Source: Bombyx mori
Lineage: Eukaryota > Arthropoda > Insecta > Lepidoptera > Bombycidae
DNA: 64,000 nucleotides
NCBI RefSeq assembly: GCF_030269925.1
Contig: NC_085118.1
Coordinates: 14,276,001 to 14,340,000, forward strand
Reading direction: 5' to 3'
Below the pieces are notes generated by a model. That model did not search any database and was not told the origin of the DNA. It saw nothing but the letters and a program-made list of their open reading frames with translations. The position numbers and the translations under genes were made by a program. Of the stretch, positions 51,701-51,824 are shown in pieces; position 1 is the stretch's first letter; every line of letters starts with the position of its first letter.

Positions 51701-51824
51701 CGAGGACCTGGACATGGAAGACGCCGATTTCGCGCTAGACATAGCGGCGCTGTGTCTCATCTTCGTTCTACTGCGTATATTCGCCTTTCTCTTCTTACGC
51801 TGGAAACTCAAGTCGACTAGATAA
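7247..51824 (+). CDS. ABCG-family half transporter (ABCG1/ABCG4-like), 13 coding exons, 701 aa
   Basis: Exons: 7247-7442, 15855-15972, 39934-40123, 41829-41976, 42449-42625, 44135-44276, 45205-45410, 45922-46079, 46666-46834, 47997-48097, 48996-49151, 50897-51082, 51666-51824. All have GT-AG borders and matching phases, totalling 2106 nt. The nucleotide-binding domain comes first, as in ABCG proteins: Walker [10 protein letters not shown] (88-96), Q-loop Q134, signature LSGGQ (189-193), Walker B IMFFDE (209-214), H-loop H246. An Asn/Gly-rich linker (about 310-380) follows, then six membrane helices from residue 446 to 701. Family members are ATP-driven exporters that dimerise. ABCG1 and ABCG4 move sterols and other lipids, and insect relatives have been tied to lipid or ecdysteroid export, so the substrate cannot be told from sequence. 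The length fits the family (human ABCG1 about 680). The start is the first ATG after an in-frame TAG at 7208, with a good AAACATGG context. Confidence 0.93.
7443..8192. other. ABCG intron 1, proximal part, nothing recognised
   Basis: AT-rich intronic DNA with no repeat boundary or conserved-looking open frame. Confidence 0.35.
8193..8463 (+). repeat. tRNA-derived SINE (family C, BmSE-like)
   Basis: The head resembles a tRNA gene with an internal pol III promoter: A box tggtgtagtgg and B box ggttcgaatcccg near 8245. An unrelated 180-base body and a TTTA-repeat tail (8438-8463) follow. A second copy lies inverted at 58256-58516. The tail marks it as a retroposon and not a tRNA gene. Confidence 0.8.
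8464..8913. other. ABCG intron 1, nothing recognised
   Basis: AT-rich intronic DNA. The open frames here show no domain or family I recognise. Confidence 0.3.
8914..9016 (-). repeat. Family D retroposon, 3' end fragment
   Basis: Inverted tail (T-run, then ggcccggaggcctttccag and ggtgggcgagcaaaggctca). Only about 100 bases are kept. Longer copies are at 54158-54491 and 57559-57866. Confidence 0.75.
9017..10693. other. ABCG intron 1, nothing recognised
   Basis: Intronic DNA with a short (TTG)n run near 10178. No gene or clear repeat end is seen. Confidence 0.3.
10694..10928 (+). repeat. SINE-A copy, 5'-truncated
   Basis: Sense-strand copy from gagtcttgtgagtccg to ctaagcaataaaaaaaaa. Confidence 0.88.
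10929..13150. other. ABCG intron 1, nothing recognised
   Basis: About 2.2 kb with no identified repeat. A slightly GC-richer patch at 12895-13095 (G runs, caaagggggcagcg) stands out, but I cannot assign a function. Confidence 0.3.
13170..13330 (-). mobile_element. LINE 3' UTR fragment with TTTA-repeat tail
   Basis: A (TTTA)n tail at 13184-13212 is followed by taggcacacaatatacattaca. This is the inverted 3' end organisation of lepidopteran CR1/Jockey-type LINEs. No coding part remains. Confidence 0.45.
13331..14630. other. ABCG intron 1, nothing recognised
   Basis: AT-rich intronic DNA. No repeat end or open frame can be supported. Confidence 0.3.
14631..14733 (+). pseudogene. Duplicated, diverged fragment of ABCG exon 9 end plus intron 9 start
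   Basis: Bases 14644-14733 match 46791-46868 closely. They contain tacacctcgatgaccatca, then after a 17-base insertion ctatacttagctgtgagt (exon end and donor), then acttcaatatg and the same junction into a SINE-A. In frame it reads FLIYTSMTI before diverging. The insertion and lack of an acceptor-exon structure argue against use as an exon. It is an internal duplication within the gene, not a separate gene. Confidence 0.8.
14734..14928 (+). repeat. SINE-A copy, co-duplicated with the exon 9 fragment
   Basis: Starts ctggcggtaggacgtcttg, immediately after the duplicated intron 9 sequence, and ends ccaagcaataaaaaaaa. About 35 bases of the 3' body are missing. The partner SINE in intron 9 is at 46867. 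Confidence 0.85.
14929..14995 (+). repeat. Bm1-like SINE 3' end relic
   Basis: gctgaaatagccccctaggc and a following tagggaaaaaag resemble the last about 60 bases of the family B SINE. It abuts the A tail of the preceding SINE-A. Confidence 0.45.
15488..15725 (-). repeat. Repeat family X (about 240 bp, cgggatcc-type), complete copy
   Basis: Inverted copy of the sequence that also flanks the mariner at 49.4-50.7 kb. It has an aatctcagtaaa / tttactgagatt inverted pair at one end (15489-15528), aacttctcgggatcctccc in the middle and ggcgggaacgcgaggagtga at the other end. No coding capacity. Its class is unknown to me. Confidence 0.6.
15855..15972 (+). CDS. ABCG exon 2 (Walker A)
   Basis: The acceptor is ttttttaacag. 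It reads [20 protein letters not shown], then [19 protein letters not shown], containing the P-loop lysine K94. The donor is AA|GTAAGT at phase 2. It is isolated by introns of 8.4 kb and 24 kb. Confidence 0.93.
16330..17070 (+). mobile_element. RTE-like LINE C-terminal fragment, split by a SINE
   Basis: Translation before and after the SINE at 16500-16955 gives a broken but continuous LINE tail: [34 protein letters not shown], then beyond the SINE a WKRK-like and ADPT-like end. The repeated word AGAGAT at both sides fits a target duplication made when the SINE inserted. Inactive. Confidence 0.6.
16500..16955 (-). repeat. SINE-A, full length with tRNA-like head, inserted in LINE
   Basis: The poly-T tail is at 16500-16525 and the body runs to 16757. 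The upstream section then continues to the tRNA-like head, which on the minus strand reads tggcctaaaggataag (A box) and ggtgttcgaatcccgcaggc (B box). This shows SINE-A is a pol III, tRNA-derived element. Confidence 0.9.
17071..17210. other. Intron 2, short spacer after LINE fragment
   Basis: Nothing recognised. Confidence 0.3.
17211..17423 (-). repeat. Family E retroposon, partial
   Basis: Carries ggcccacctgatggtgagtg, gccatggacttcagcaatgc-like sequence and aagccgctgcctaccgct. The same blocks occur at 42250 and 44309. It looks like the inverted 3' part of a retroposon. Confidence 0.7.
17424..18380. other. Intron 2, nothing recognised
   Basis: AT-rich intronic DNA without a supported feature. 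Confidence 0.3.
18381..18545. repeat. GC-rich repeat fragment
   Basis: A GC-rich block (gcggcagcggtttggcccat, ggcaggcttcgtcttcggca) sharply different from its AT-rich flanks and directly abutting a SINE-A. It probably derives from a LINE body. Family not recognised. Confidence 0.35.
18553..18799 (-). repeat. SINE-A copy, 5'-truncated
   Basis: Inverted body from tttttattgctcagatgggt to cctaccaccagtaa. Close to the consensus of the other copies. Confidence 0.9.
18800..19430. other. Intron 2, nothing recognised
   Basis: AT-rich intronic DNA. No repeat boundaries are seen. Confidence 0.3.
19431..19870 (+). mobile_element. Non-autonomous Helitron (440 bp)
   Basis: Starts TC after a host A (tctatactaataataat) and ends CTAG before a host T (gggccgctag), the canonical A/T insertion of Helitrons. 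A GC-rich inverted segment (gagcggagccggagcgg) stands just before the CTAG. The internal gaaactactgaaccgatttg is a familiar lepidopteran Helitron word. No Rep/helicase. Confidence 0.75.
20060..20765 (-). mobile_element. LINE 3' end (CR1/Jockey-like) with RT C-terminal domain
   Basis: The minus-strand frame from 20730 to 20353 reads [20 protein letters not shown], then [20 protein letters not shown] and [20 protein letters not shown]. This is the conserved C-terminal segment of CR1/Jockey-group LINE proteins. The 3' UTR runs down to an ATTCAAATCAAATCA-like tail near 20085. It is 5'-truncated and cannot move by itself. Confidence 0.75.
20766..21112. other. Intron 2, nothing recognised
   Basis: Unremarkable intronic DNA. 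Confidence 0.3.
21115..21787. mobile_element. pogo/Tigger-type MITE (673 bp)
   Basis: Terminal inverted repeats CAGTCAAACCTGGATAAGCG (21115) and its complement ending at 21787 are flanked by TA on both sides (21113-21114 and 21788-21789), the target duplication of Tc1/mariner/pogo elements. Variants of tctcgctaatagaggtttc recur inside both halves. No transposase frame. Confidence 0.85.
21802..22184 (+). mobile_element. Solo LTR (383 bp)
   Basis: Begins TGTTACGC and ends GCGTAACA (8-base inverted ends, TG...CA) and is flanked by a GTAC duplication (21798-21801 and 22185-22188). A tttaaaag TATA-like word near 21977 and gcagtcagtt near 22001 look like an LTR promoter, so plus orientation is suggested. 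The internal part has been lost by LTR-LTR recombination. Its family (gypsy or BEL/Pao) is undecided. Confidence 0.8.
22189..22700. other. Intron 2, nothing recognised
   Basis: Moderately GC-rich intronic DNA at 22320-22600 with no supported feature. Confidence 0.3.
22701..22929 (-). repeat. SINE-A copy, 5'-truncated, with internal deletion
   Basis: Inverted body that lacks the catctacaacgtaaatgcgcc block (jump at 22781). Otherwise close to consensus. Confidence 0.88.
23110..23597. mobile_element. TA-target MITE containing a nested Helitron
   Basis: Inverted ends CTCTATTCCAATTACGAAGT (23110) and its complement ending 23597 are flanked by TA. A roughly 300-bp Helitron (23254-23553) is nested inside, leaving a MITE core of about 190 bp. 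One end of a related copy is at 43325. Confidence 0.75.
23254..23553 (-). mobile_element. Non-autonomous Helitron nested in a MITE
   Basis: On the minus strand it starts TCTATATCTCTATATATG and ends with gccgggtcagctag. It contains gaacggctgaaccgatttgg, the conserved word of lepidopteran non-autonomous Helitrons. Confidence 0.65.
23642..24028 (-). mobile_element. Non-autonomous Helitron (387 bp)
   Basis: On the minus strand it begins TCTAATATATAAAATTCTCG and ends gccgggacagCTAG, inserted between host A and T. It contains aaaaccgcttgaccgattct. It lies 44 bases from the MITE with the other Helitron. Confidence 0.75.
24029..24558. other. Intron 2, nothing recognised
   Basis: AT-rich spacer between Helitron and MITE. 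Confidence 0.3.
24559..24677. mobile_element. Short MITE (119 bp), 3-bp target duplication
   Basis: A 19-base perfect inverted end GGTAGTTTTCCAATTACAG (24559) and complement (24659-24677), flanked by AGG on both sides. A 3-bp duplication fits the PIF/Harbinger superfamily. The same element occurs twice, inverted, at 27215-27455. Confidence 0.8.
24847..25598 (-). mobile_element. Non-autonomous Helitron (752 bp, longest of three copies)
   Basis: On the minus strand it starts TCTATATATTAATACGTGAA and ends close to a 6-bp hairpin (agtcga-aat-tcgact, 24863-24877) about 15 bases before the CTCG end, where the siblings have CTAG or CTTAG. The copies at 40196-40634 and 48519-48932 lack about 320 bases of its 3'-side interior. 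Confidence 0.75.
25599..25879. other. Intron 2, short unassigned spacer
   Basis: Nothing recognised. Confidence 0.3.
25880..25960 (-). repeat. SINE-A 3' fragment, first half of a head-to-head pair
   Basis: Inverted tail and about 65 bases of body up to gagcccatagac, then joined directly to a sense-strand copy. Confidence 0.85.
25961..26209 (+). repeat. SINE-A copy, second half of a head-to-head pair
   Basis: Begins tggtggtaggacctcttgtg and ends ctaagcaataaaaaaataaa. With the preceding fragment it forms an inverted pair sharing about 65 bases of complementary sequence. Confidence 0.9.
26215..26480 (+). mobile_element. LINE 3' UTR with hairpin and ATAA-repeat tail
   Basis: Contains gatatttc-ttaa-agaaata (26382-26401), a stem-loop at the place where lepidopteran RTE/CR1-type LINE UTRs carry one, then tctgtactatgtcttc and an (ATAA)n tail at 26461-26480. 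No coding sequence. Confidence 0.5.
26481..26839 (-). repeat. SINE-A with tRNA-like head, 3'-truncated
   Basis: Starts within the body at gacatctacaacgtaaatg (tail missing) and runs through the full upstream region to the tRNA-like head (cctttaggccacgacgac on the plus strand). Confidence 0.88.
26840..27211. other. Intron 2, nothing recognised
   Basis: AT-rich intronic DNA. Confidence 0.3.
27215..27455. mobile_element. Inverted pair of PIF/Harbinger-like MITEs forming a long hairpin
   Basis: Two copies of the MITE seen at 24559 stand in opposite orientation. The arms 27215-27323 and 27349-27455 are nearly perfect complements, with a loop of about 25 bases. The outer ends are GGCCGTTTTCCAATTACAGC and complement, flanked by TTA on both sides (27212-27214 and 27456-27458), so the pair appears to have inserted as one unit. 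The inner junction is a palindrome, accatta-ct-taatggt. The left copy has lost about 8-9 bases there. Confidence 0.85.
27459..27760. other. Intron 2 spacer before the LTR element
   Basis: Nothing recognised. Confidence 0.3.
27765..28009 (-). repeat. 3' LTR of the gypsy element
   Basis: 245 bp, matching the other LTR base for base as read by eye. On the minus strand it begins TGTGGGAATGATG and contains an AATAAAAC word soon after the start of the element-sense strand. Confidence 0.93.
28010..28333 (-). other. 3' untranslated region of the gypsy element
   Basis: A non-coding, A/T-rich stretch between the gag-pol stop and the 3' LTR. The bases next to the LTR (ggacggccgaa on the minus strand) would be the polypurine tract, but it is short and interrupted. 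Confidence 0.6.
28334..32317 (-). CDS. Gag-Pol polyprotein of the Ty3/gypsy element (1327 aa)
   Basis: One open frame with no frameshift between gag and pol. Domain order (approximate residues): retrotransposon capsid 30-190; two CCHC zinc knuckles at 213-226 and 235-248; aspartic protease with [12 protein letters not shown] near 344-355; reverse transcriptase 500-680 with VDYRLINRK and the catalytic block VFIDDLL (FIDD instead of the usual YIDD/YVDD); RNase H near 770-890 with LHTDASS; integrase with an HHCC zinc finger, then a catalytic core ([16 protein letters not shown], then a VERVHR motif carrying the Glu). In Ty3/gypsy the fused frame gives equal Gag and Pol, and cleavage by the protease releases them. 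No envelope frame follows. The ATG at 32317 is the first in the frame. Confidence 0.95.
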   Translation of the reverse strand: MARRRSKSQSFDDDDSIFDRPTRGGMFHLTENIIRKFDGKDKTYAVTKWIQDIEENGDIFEWTPKQRLLVARRSLTGTAALWLNSEKTFPCWDTLKIAISKEFPDTIDAKTIHEMMSAKKKKSNESCIDYMFAMKELGRRGKMADYVAIKYVVDGIQDQEINKIMLYGVTTYAELKEKLKIYEILKEKMKKEPIYGKEQKITNTREWSSKVRCYSCGEKSHKSEDCPKKMQGKKCFNCNVFGHISSQCPAKAEASSATASSARTEQQPKHTYIATTQEGANTIFENQSDEVHNAMNAVIGSANSTVRDKCHNSEVDILKVNKECKVLKKTLKLVKLCNNNEIHALIDTGSEVNLVTMDYYEQIGSPTCFKNVNTVLTGLGSSKVISSEQFKTNIEIDGYTYRDIIFYVIPRDSIPIKVILGHEFLRNVITVMKDGLVWMKPNDWLFKVNCFPCSIDIVGHVMNENVRNEVTRLVDEYRPCQTKEAPIELKITLKDDIPVAQRPRRISPKEQDEVDKQVKEWLEQGVIRVSFSEYTSPIVLVRKKNGNIRICVDYRLINRKMLKDEYPLPIIDELIDRLAPARIFSALDLKNGFFHLRVSKDSIKYTSFVTMNGQYEFLKAPFGLSICPKVFTRFISIIFRDLITRGIVIVFIDDLLIPAINEAQAVARLREVLQLAMEYGLQINWKKSQLLVRKVEYLGHVIEGGTVMPSSGKTDAVIKFPEPRNEKQLQSFLGLCSYFRKYIQNYAVIARPLTDMLRKDKKFEFNNEHRLVFNMLKEKLTSKPVLKIYEPKAETELHTDASSIAYAAILLQKDDNSELHPVHYMSKRTTDDESKYTSYELEALAIIEGIKKFRHYLYGKHFKIVTDCKAFQMTLNKKDLAMSTRVARWILFLQDYDFTIEHREGSKMKHTDALSRNPYVALIFSDLHSDLRRAQESDNGLNAIMNILRDGKLYNDFYLQGGLLCKGPQHCLVVPQKMEIEIIKRAHDNGHFSKKKTMELINKDYYIPKLEKKIEDYIATCIPCLLASRKEGKREGFLNPIEKGDTPLHTLHLDHIGPLTETRKQYNYILTIVDAFTKFVWLFPTKSTSTQEVLNKLEIHQQVFGNPIRIISDRGTAFTSNDFAQYCKEEEIEHVKITTGVPRGNGQVERVHRTIISVLTKLSVEKPTLWYKLVSRVQRALNSTYHRSINSTPFQLLFGIKMKRKEDIQLLDLLMEEERHNFIDSREELRKEAKKQIFKVQEENRRNYNKKMKECTIYKEGDLVAVKRTQFGTGMKLKPKFLGPYRIVKVKRKNRYNVEKADAQVEGPNKTTTSADFMKKWPDYLSD
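32458..32475 (-). other. Primer-binding site, tRNA-Pro type
   Basis: The minus strand reads TGGGGGCTCGTCCGGGAT three bases after the 5' LTR, complementary to the 3' end of tRNA-Pro including CCA. The same 18 bases serve as the proline primer site in murine gammaretroviruses. This is convergent use of a conserved tRNA, not evidence of kinship. Confidence 0.85.
32479..32723 (-). repeat. 5' LTR of the gypsy element
   Basis: 245 bp, TG...CA ends, followed on the element-sense strand by TTT and the primer-binding site. It would carry the element promoter. Confidence 0.93.
32728..33107. other. Intron 2, nothing recognised
   Basis: AT-rich intronic DNA. Confidence 0.3.
33108..33370 (+). repeat. 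Bm1-like SINE (family B), 5'-truncated
   Basis: Runs from accggtaaccgttatcggta through the gatcctgtggtagattctgc and gagctcacc blocks to gaataggtaggaaaacaaaa. Confidence 0.8.
33371..33744. other. Intron 2, nothing recognised
   Basis: Spacer of low complexity with T and A runs. Confidence 0.3.
33746..34432 (-). mobile_element. LINE 3' end (CR1/Jockey-like) with TTTA-repeat tail
   Basis: The minus-strand frame begins upstream of its first ATG ([20 protein letters not shown]) and continues [20 protein letters not shown], then [16 protein letters not shown] and LRKVE-like C-terminal sequence up to the stop at 34005. This is the tail of a LINE reverse transcriptase. The (ATTT)n stretch at 33750-33784 is its 3' tail. 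It is 5'-truncated. Confidence 0.75.
34450..34790 (-). pseudogene. Decayed coding-like stretch of unknown origin
   Basis: The minus strand from 34790 to 34467 stays in one frame with only two stops. It reads [16 protein letters not shown], then [40 protein letters not shown], and after a [23 protein letters not shown] and [18 protein letters not shown]. Composition is protein-like, but I do not recognise the family. It may be an old transposon protein or retropseudogene. Confidence 0.35.
34791..35855. other. Intron 2, nothing recognised
   Basis: About 1 kb of intronic DNA without supported features. Confidence 0.3.
35856..35905 (-). repeat. Possible very old SINE-A relic
   Basis: ccatctggcgttaagtggtc resembles the ccacctggtgttaagtggtt core of SINE-A, with a following gaagcttatagcatct. 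Too short and diverged for certainty. Confidence 0.3.
35906..36482. other. Intron 2, nothing recognised
   Basis: Intronic DNA. The 72-codon minus-strand frame ending at 35841 overlaps the SINE-like relic and is not supported as a gene. Confidence 0.3.
36483..36634 (-). repeat. SINE-A relic, partial
   Basis: Old, diverged inverted 3' half (ggatgggtggatgagttcac and acccaccttgaggcgtga), cut by the next SINE-A. Confidence 0.7.
36633..37083 (-). repeat. SINE-A, full length with tRNA-like head
   Basis: The cleanest inverted full copy: tail at 36633-36665, body to 36886, upstream section, then the tRNA-like head ending at 37083. A small deletion removes ccttgag at about 36750. It inserted beside, or into, an older SINE-A. 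Confidence 0.93.
37340..37466 (-). repeat. SINE-A relic, 5' part
   Basis: Only scattered blocks remain, ending in the recognisable gacgccctaccaccagtaat. Confidence 0.5.
37467..38012. other. Intron 2, nothing recognised
   Basis: AT-rich intronic DNA. Confidence 0.3.
38013..38263 (-). repeat. SINE-A copy, 5'-truncated
   Basis: Inverted, near-consensus copy ending at cctaccaccagtaa. Confidence 0.9.
38405..39165 (+). mobile_element. RTE-like LINE 3' fragment, frameshifted
   Basis: The frame 38435-38680 reads [20 protein letters not shown] and then [12 protein letters not shown] frame shift near 38660 passes into [20 protein letters not shown] and [20 protein letters not shown], and finally [18 protein letters not shown] and [16 protein letters not shown], the C-terminal end of RTE-type LINE proteins. 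The tail cagcagtggacgtccatggg at 39130 encodes the usual QQWTSMG ending. A 39-base piece of SINE-A body (39088-39125) interrupts it. Inactive. Confidence 0.8.
39166..39577. other. Intron 2 distal part, nothing recognised
   Basis: AT-rich intronic DNA. Confidence 0.3.
39578..39833 (-). repeat. SINE-A copy, 5'-truncated
   Basis: Inverted copy with a 5-base repeat at its end (ataccaccag), 100 bases upstream of ABCG exon 3. Confidence 0.9.
39934..40123 (+). CDS. ABCG exon 3 (Q-loop)
   Basis: Reads [16 protein letters not shown], then [20 protein letters not shown] with Q-loop Q134. The donor CTG|GTGAGT is phase 0. Confidence 0.93.
40196..40634 (-). mobile_element. Non-autonomous Helitron, internally deleted copy
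   Basis: Same family as 24847-25598. On the minus strand it starts TCTATATATTAAATACGTGA and ends with the agtcga-aat-tcgact hairpin and CTTAG. It lies 72 bases downstream of ABCG exon 3. Confidence 0.72.
40635..41124. other. Intron 3, nothing recognised
   Basis: Intronic DNA between a Helitron and a full SINE-A. Confidence 0.3.
41125..41567 (+). repeat. SINE-A, full length in sense orientation (reference copy)
   Basis: Head gtcttcgtggcctaaaggat (A-box region) and actggtgttcgaatcccgca (B box) form a tRNA-like region of about 75 bases. A unique section with tcaaacccgcaaaattataa follows. The body begins at tagtggtaggacctcttgtg (about 41325), and the tail is aagcaataaaaaaaaa. Length about 440 bp. 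Other copies lacking the head nearly all start at this same body junction. Confidence 0.93.
41568..41828. other. Intron 3 end, nothing recognised
   Basis: Intronic DNA leading to a pyrimidine-rich acceptor (gtttcttctttcccag) of exon 4. Confidence 0.3.
41829..41976 (+). CDS. ABCG exon 4 (signature and Walker B)
   Basis: Starts [15 protein letters not shown] and holds [20 protein letters not shown] and IMFFDEPTS. The donor splits the Gly codon of the D-loop (G|GT). Confidence 0.95.
42250..42373 (-). repeat. Family E retroposon 3' end
   Basis: T-run (inverted A tail), cttgtaggcagacgagcgca, then the ggcccacctgatggtgagtg and aagccgctgcctaccgctta blocks shared with 17211 and 44309. Confidence 0.75.
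42449..42625 (+). CDS. ABCG exon 5 (D-loop and H-loop)
   Basis: Reads [20 protein letters not shown], then [20 protein letters not shown] with the switch His 246. A family E retroposon fragment ends about 75 bases upstream of the acceptor. Confidence 0.94.
42698..43044 (+). repeat. Bm1-like SINE (family B), near full length
   Basis: From acatacccgatcctgtacag to gcgtaggtaggaaaaaaaag, in intron 5, starting about 70 bases after the exon 5 donor. Confidence 0.82.
43045..44134. other. Intron 5 remainder
   Basis: Contains at 43325 one end (ctctattccaattacgaagt) of the TA-target MITE family of 23110, with no second end found. Otherwise AT-rich DNA with no supported feature. Confidence 0.35.
44135..44276 (+). 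CDS. ABCG exon 6 (end of nucleotide-binding domain)
   Basis: Reads [20 protein letters not shown] and then [18 protein letters not shown]. This is the conserved CPxxxNPAxF block that closes the ABCG ATPase domain. Phase 2 donor AG|GTACGG. Confidence 0.93.
44309..44390 (-). repeat. Family E retroposon fragment
   Basis: About 75 bases sharing cacctaatggtgagtggtta and gcccatggacatcagcaac with the other family E copies. It begins 33 bases after the exon 6 donor. Confidence 0.65.
44391..44813. other. Intron 6, nothing recognised
   Basis: Intronic DNA with no supported feature. Confidence 0.3.
44814..44850 (-). repeat. SINE-A tail fragment
   Basis: ttattacttagatgggtgga and gagctcaca, then cut by the poly-T of the following copy. 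This is SINE-into-SINE insertion near the tail. Confidence 0.75.
44851..45019 (-). repeat. SINE-A copy, first half of head-to-head pair
   Basis: Inverted 3' part from the T-run to cttcaaacctgaaac, joined directly to an oppositely oriented copy. Confidence 0.85.
45020..45181 (+). repeat. SINE-A copy, second half of head-to-head pair, ends at ABCG exon 7
   Basis: Sense body from cttctgccgtgaagcagtaa to ggctgtgagctcgt. The last about 25 bases and the A tail are absent, and exon 7 begins 23 bases later. Confidence 0.88.
45205..45410 (+). CDS. ABCG exon 7 (linker)
   Basis: A hydrophilic, Asn/Lys/Gly-rich linker ([16 protein letters not shown], then [18 protein letters not shown]) between ATPase and membrane domains. 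The acceptor cgtttcag lies only 23 bases from the end of a SINE. Donor AAAG|GTGCGC. Confidence 0.88.
45632..45836 (-). repeat. SINE-A copy, diverged and gapped
   Basis: Inverted body missing the tail and several internal blocks, ending gacgtcccaccact. Confidence 0.75.
45922..46079 (+). CDS. ABCG exon 8 (linker and first connecting helix)
   Basis: Reads [20 protein letters not shown], then [20 protein letters not shown] ending RDW. The connecting helix WKQFWVLxxRTxxxxxRD is characteristic of ABCG proteins just before the first membrane helix. Confidence 0.92.
46080..46665. other. Intron 8, nothing recognised
   Basis: Intronic DNA. The tandem aaacgaaa words at 46138-46160 are simple repeats. 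Confidence 0.3.
46666..46834 (+). CDS. ABCG exon 9 (membrane helices 1-2)
   Basis: Reads [20 protein letters not shown] and then [20 protein letters not shown]. Donor T|GTGAGT. The last about 40 bases plus the start of the following intron are duplicated in intron 1 near 14.65 kb. Confidence 0.93.
46867..47592 (+). repeat. SINE-A split by a MITE
   Basis: The body begins at ctgggggtaggacctcttgt (46868) and is interrupted after ttagaactcgta (47002). It resumes at 47556 with tatcaaggttggtggtggc and stops at tacgttgtagaac. The junction on its left side is the same as that of the SINE-A at 14734. Confidence 0.85.
47003..47555. mobile_element. TA-target MITE (553 bp) inserted in a SINE
   Basis: Inverted ends of about 28 bases beginning TGAGGCCATCAGCGCAAAAG (47003) and its near-perfect complement ending 47555, flanked by TA (47001-47002 and 47556-47557). 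The interior is AT-rich with no transposase. It is younger than the SINE-A it split. Confidence 0.85.
47594..47840 (+). repeat. SINE-A copy, 5'-truncated at the recurrent junction
   Basis: tttactggtggtaggacctc to cttagcaataaaaaaaaag. Near consensus. Confidence 0.92.
47841..47892 (+). repeat. SINE-A 3' fragment in tandem
   Basis: tctatgggttccagtaacca to gagctcgtccaccc, immediately behind the A tail of the previous copy. Probably the remains of the older copy into whose A-rich region the next one inserted. Confidence 0.75.
47997..48097 (+). CDS. ABCG exon 10
   Basis: Reads [20 protein letters not shown], then [13 protein letters not shown]. The FPxE...REHxxxWYSxxxYYLA motif is diagnostic of ABCG transporters. 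Confidence 0.94.
48098..48518. other. Intron 10, nothing recognised
   Basis: AT-rich intronic DNA. Confidence 0.3.
48519..48932 (-). mobile_element. Non-autonomous Helitron, internally deleted copy
   Basis: Third copy of the 24847 family, with the same internal deletion as the one at 40196. The minus strand ends gaggaccacTAG before host T. The subterminal hairpin is slightly damaged (agtcggaattcgac). Confidence 0.75.
48996..49151 (+). CDS. ABCG exon 11 (membrane helices 3-4)
   Basis: Reads [20 protein letters not shown] then a helix ending [14 protein letters not shown]. Phase 0 on both sides. A Helitron ends about 60 bases upstream of the acceptor. Confidence 0.93.
49270..49495 (+). repeat. 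Repeat family X and adjacent repeat, left part
   Basis: 49446-49479 (tttttggcgggaacgcgagg and continuing) matches the inverted copy at 15691-15725. The preceding section holds a 16-base word repeated twice (atgtcattcgagtcag/cgg). It is cut at 49495 by the mariner element. Confidence 0.55.
49496..50603 (-). mobile_element. mariner element, one end lost, transposase broken
   Basis: The right end carries the inverted repeat (on the minus strand CTAGGCTGCACTAGAAGTAT-like) and a TA at 50604-50605. The left end is missing about 185 bases relative to the copy at 61755. The minus-strand frames 50347-50093 (helix-turn-helix region with [19 protein letters not shown] sequence) and 50022-49432 (catalytic region) belong to one broken transposase gene. 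Confidence 0.85.
49500..50347 (-). pseudogene. mariner transposase, disrupted
   Basis: The N-terminal part (50347-50093) carries a DNA-binding domain including [21 protein letters not shown] frame break follows near 50090. The catalytic part shows [21 protein letters not shown] and [11 protein letters not shown]. The spacing between the second and third Asp is 34 residues, the DD34D signature of mariner. The frame break and missing element end mean it cannot act alone. Confidence 0.82.
50606..50760 (+). repeat. Repeat family X, right part
   Basis: cttctcgggatcctccaaaa, then tctcagtaaatgaccaccat and ttttactgagattct, matching the complement of 15488-15560. With the left part at 49446-49495 it shows the mariner lies inside one family X copy, with about 80 bases lost at the left junction. 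Confidence 0.6.
50897..51082 (+). CDS. ABCG exon 12 (helix 5 and large external loop)
   Basis: Reads [20 protein letters not shown], then [20 protein letters not shown] and the external Cys-containing loop up to LQCHA. Confidence 0.94.
51267..51371 (-). repeat. SINE-A 3' fragment
   Basis: Inverted tail and about 90 bases of body, ending at cgccacccacctgg. In intron 12. Confidence 0.85.
51405..51640 (-). mobile_element. LINE 3' UTR-like fragment with TTTA tail
   Basis: tatttttatttatgtattta followed by aggaaaccaacattacataa resembles the inverted 3' end of a lepidopteran LINE, like that at 13170. An (ACT)n stretch lies near 51565. Confidence 0.4.
51666..51824 (+). CDS. ABCG exon 13 (helix 6 and stop)
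   Basis: Starts [17 protein letters not shown], then a final helix [19 protein letters not shown], ending KLKSTR and TAA at 51822-51824. Confidence 0.93.
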   Translation, partial: PYCHFKYPQTTLEDLDMEDADFALDIAALCLIFVLLRIFAFLFLRWKLKSTR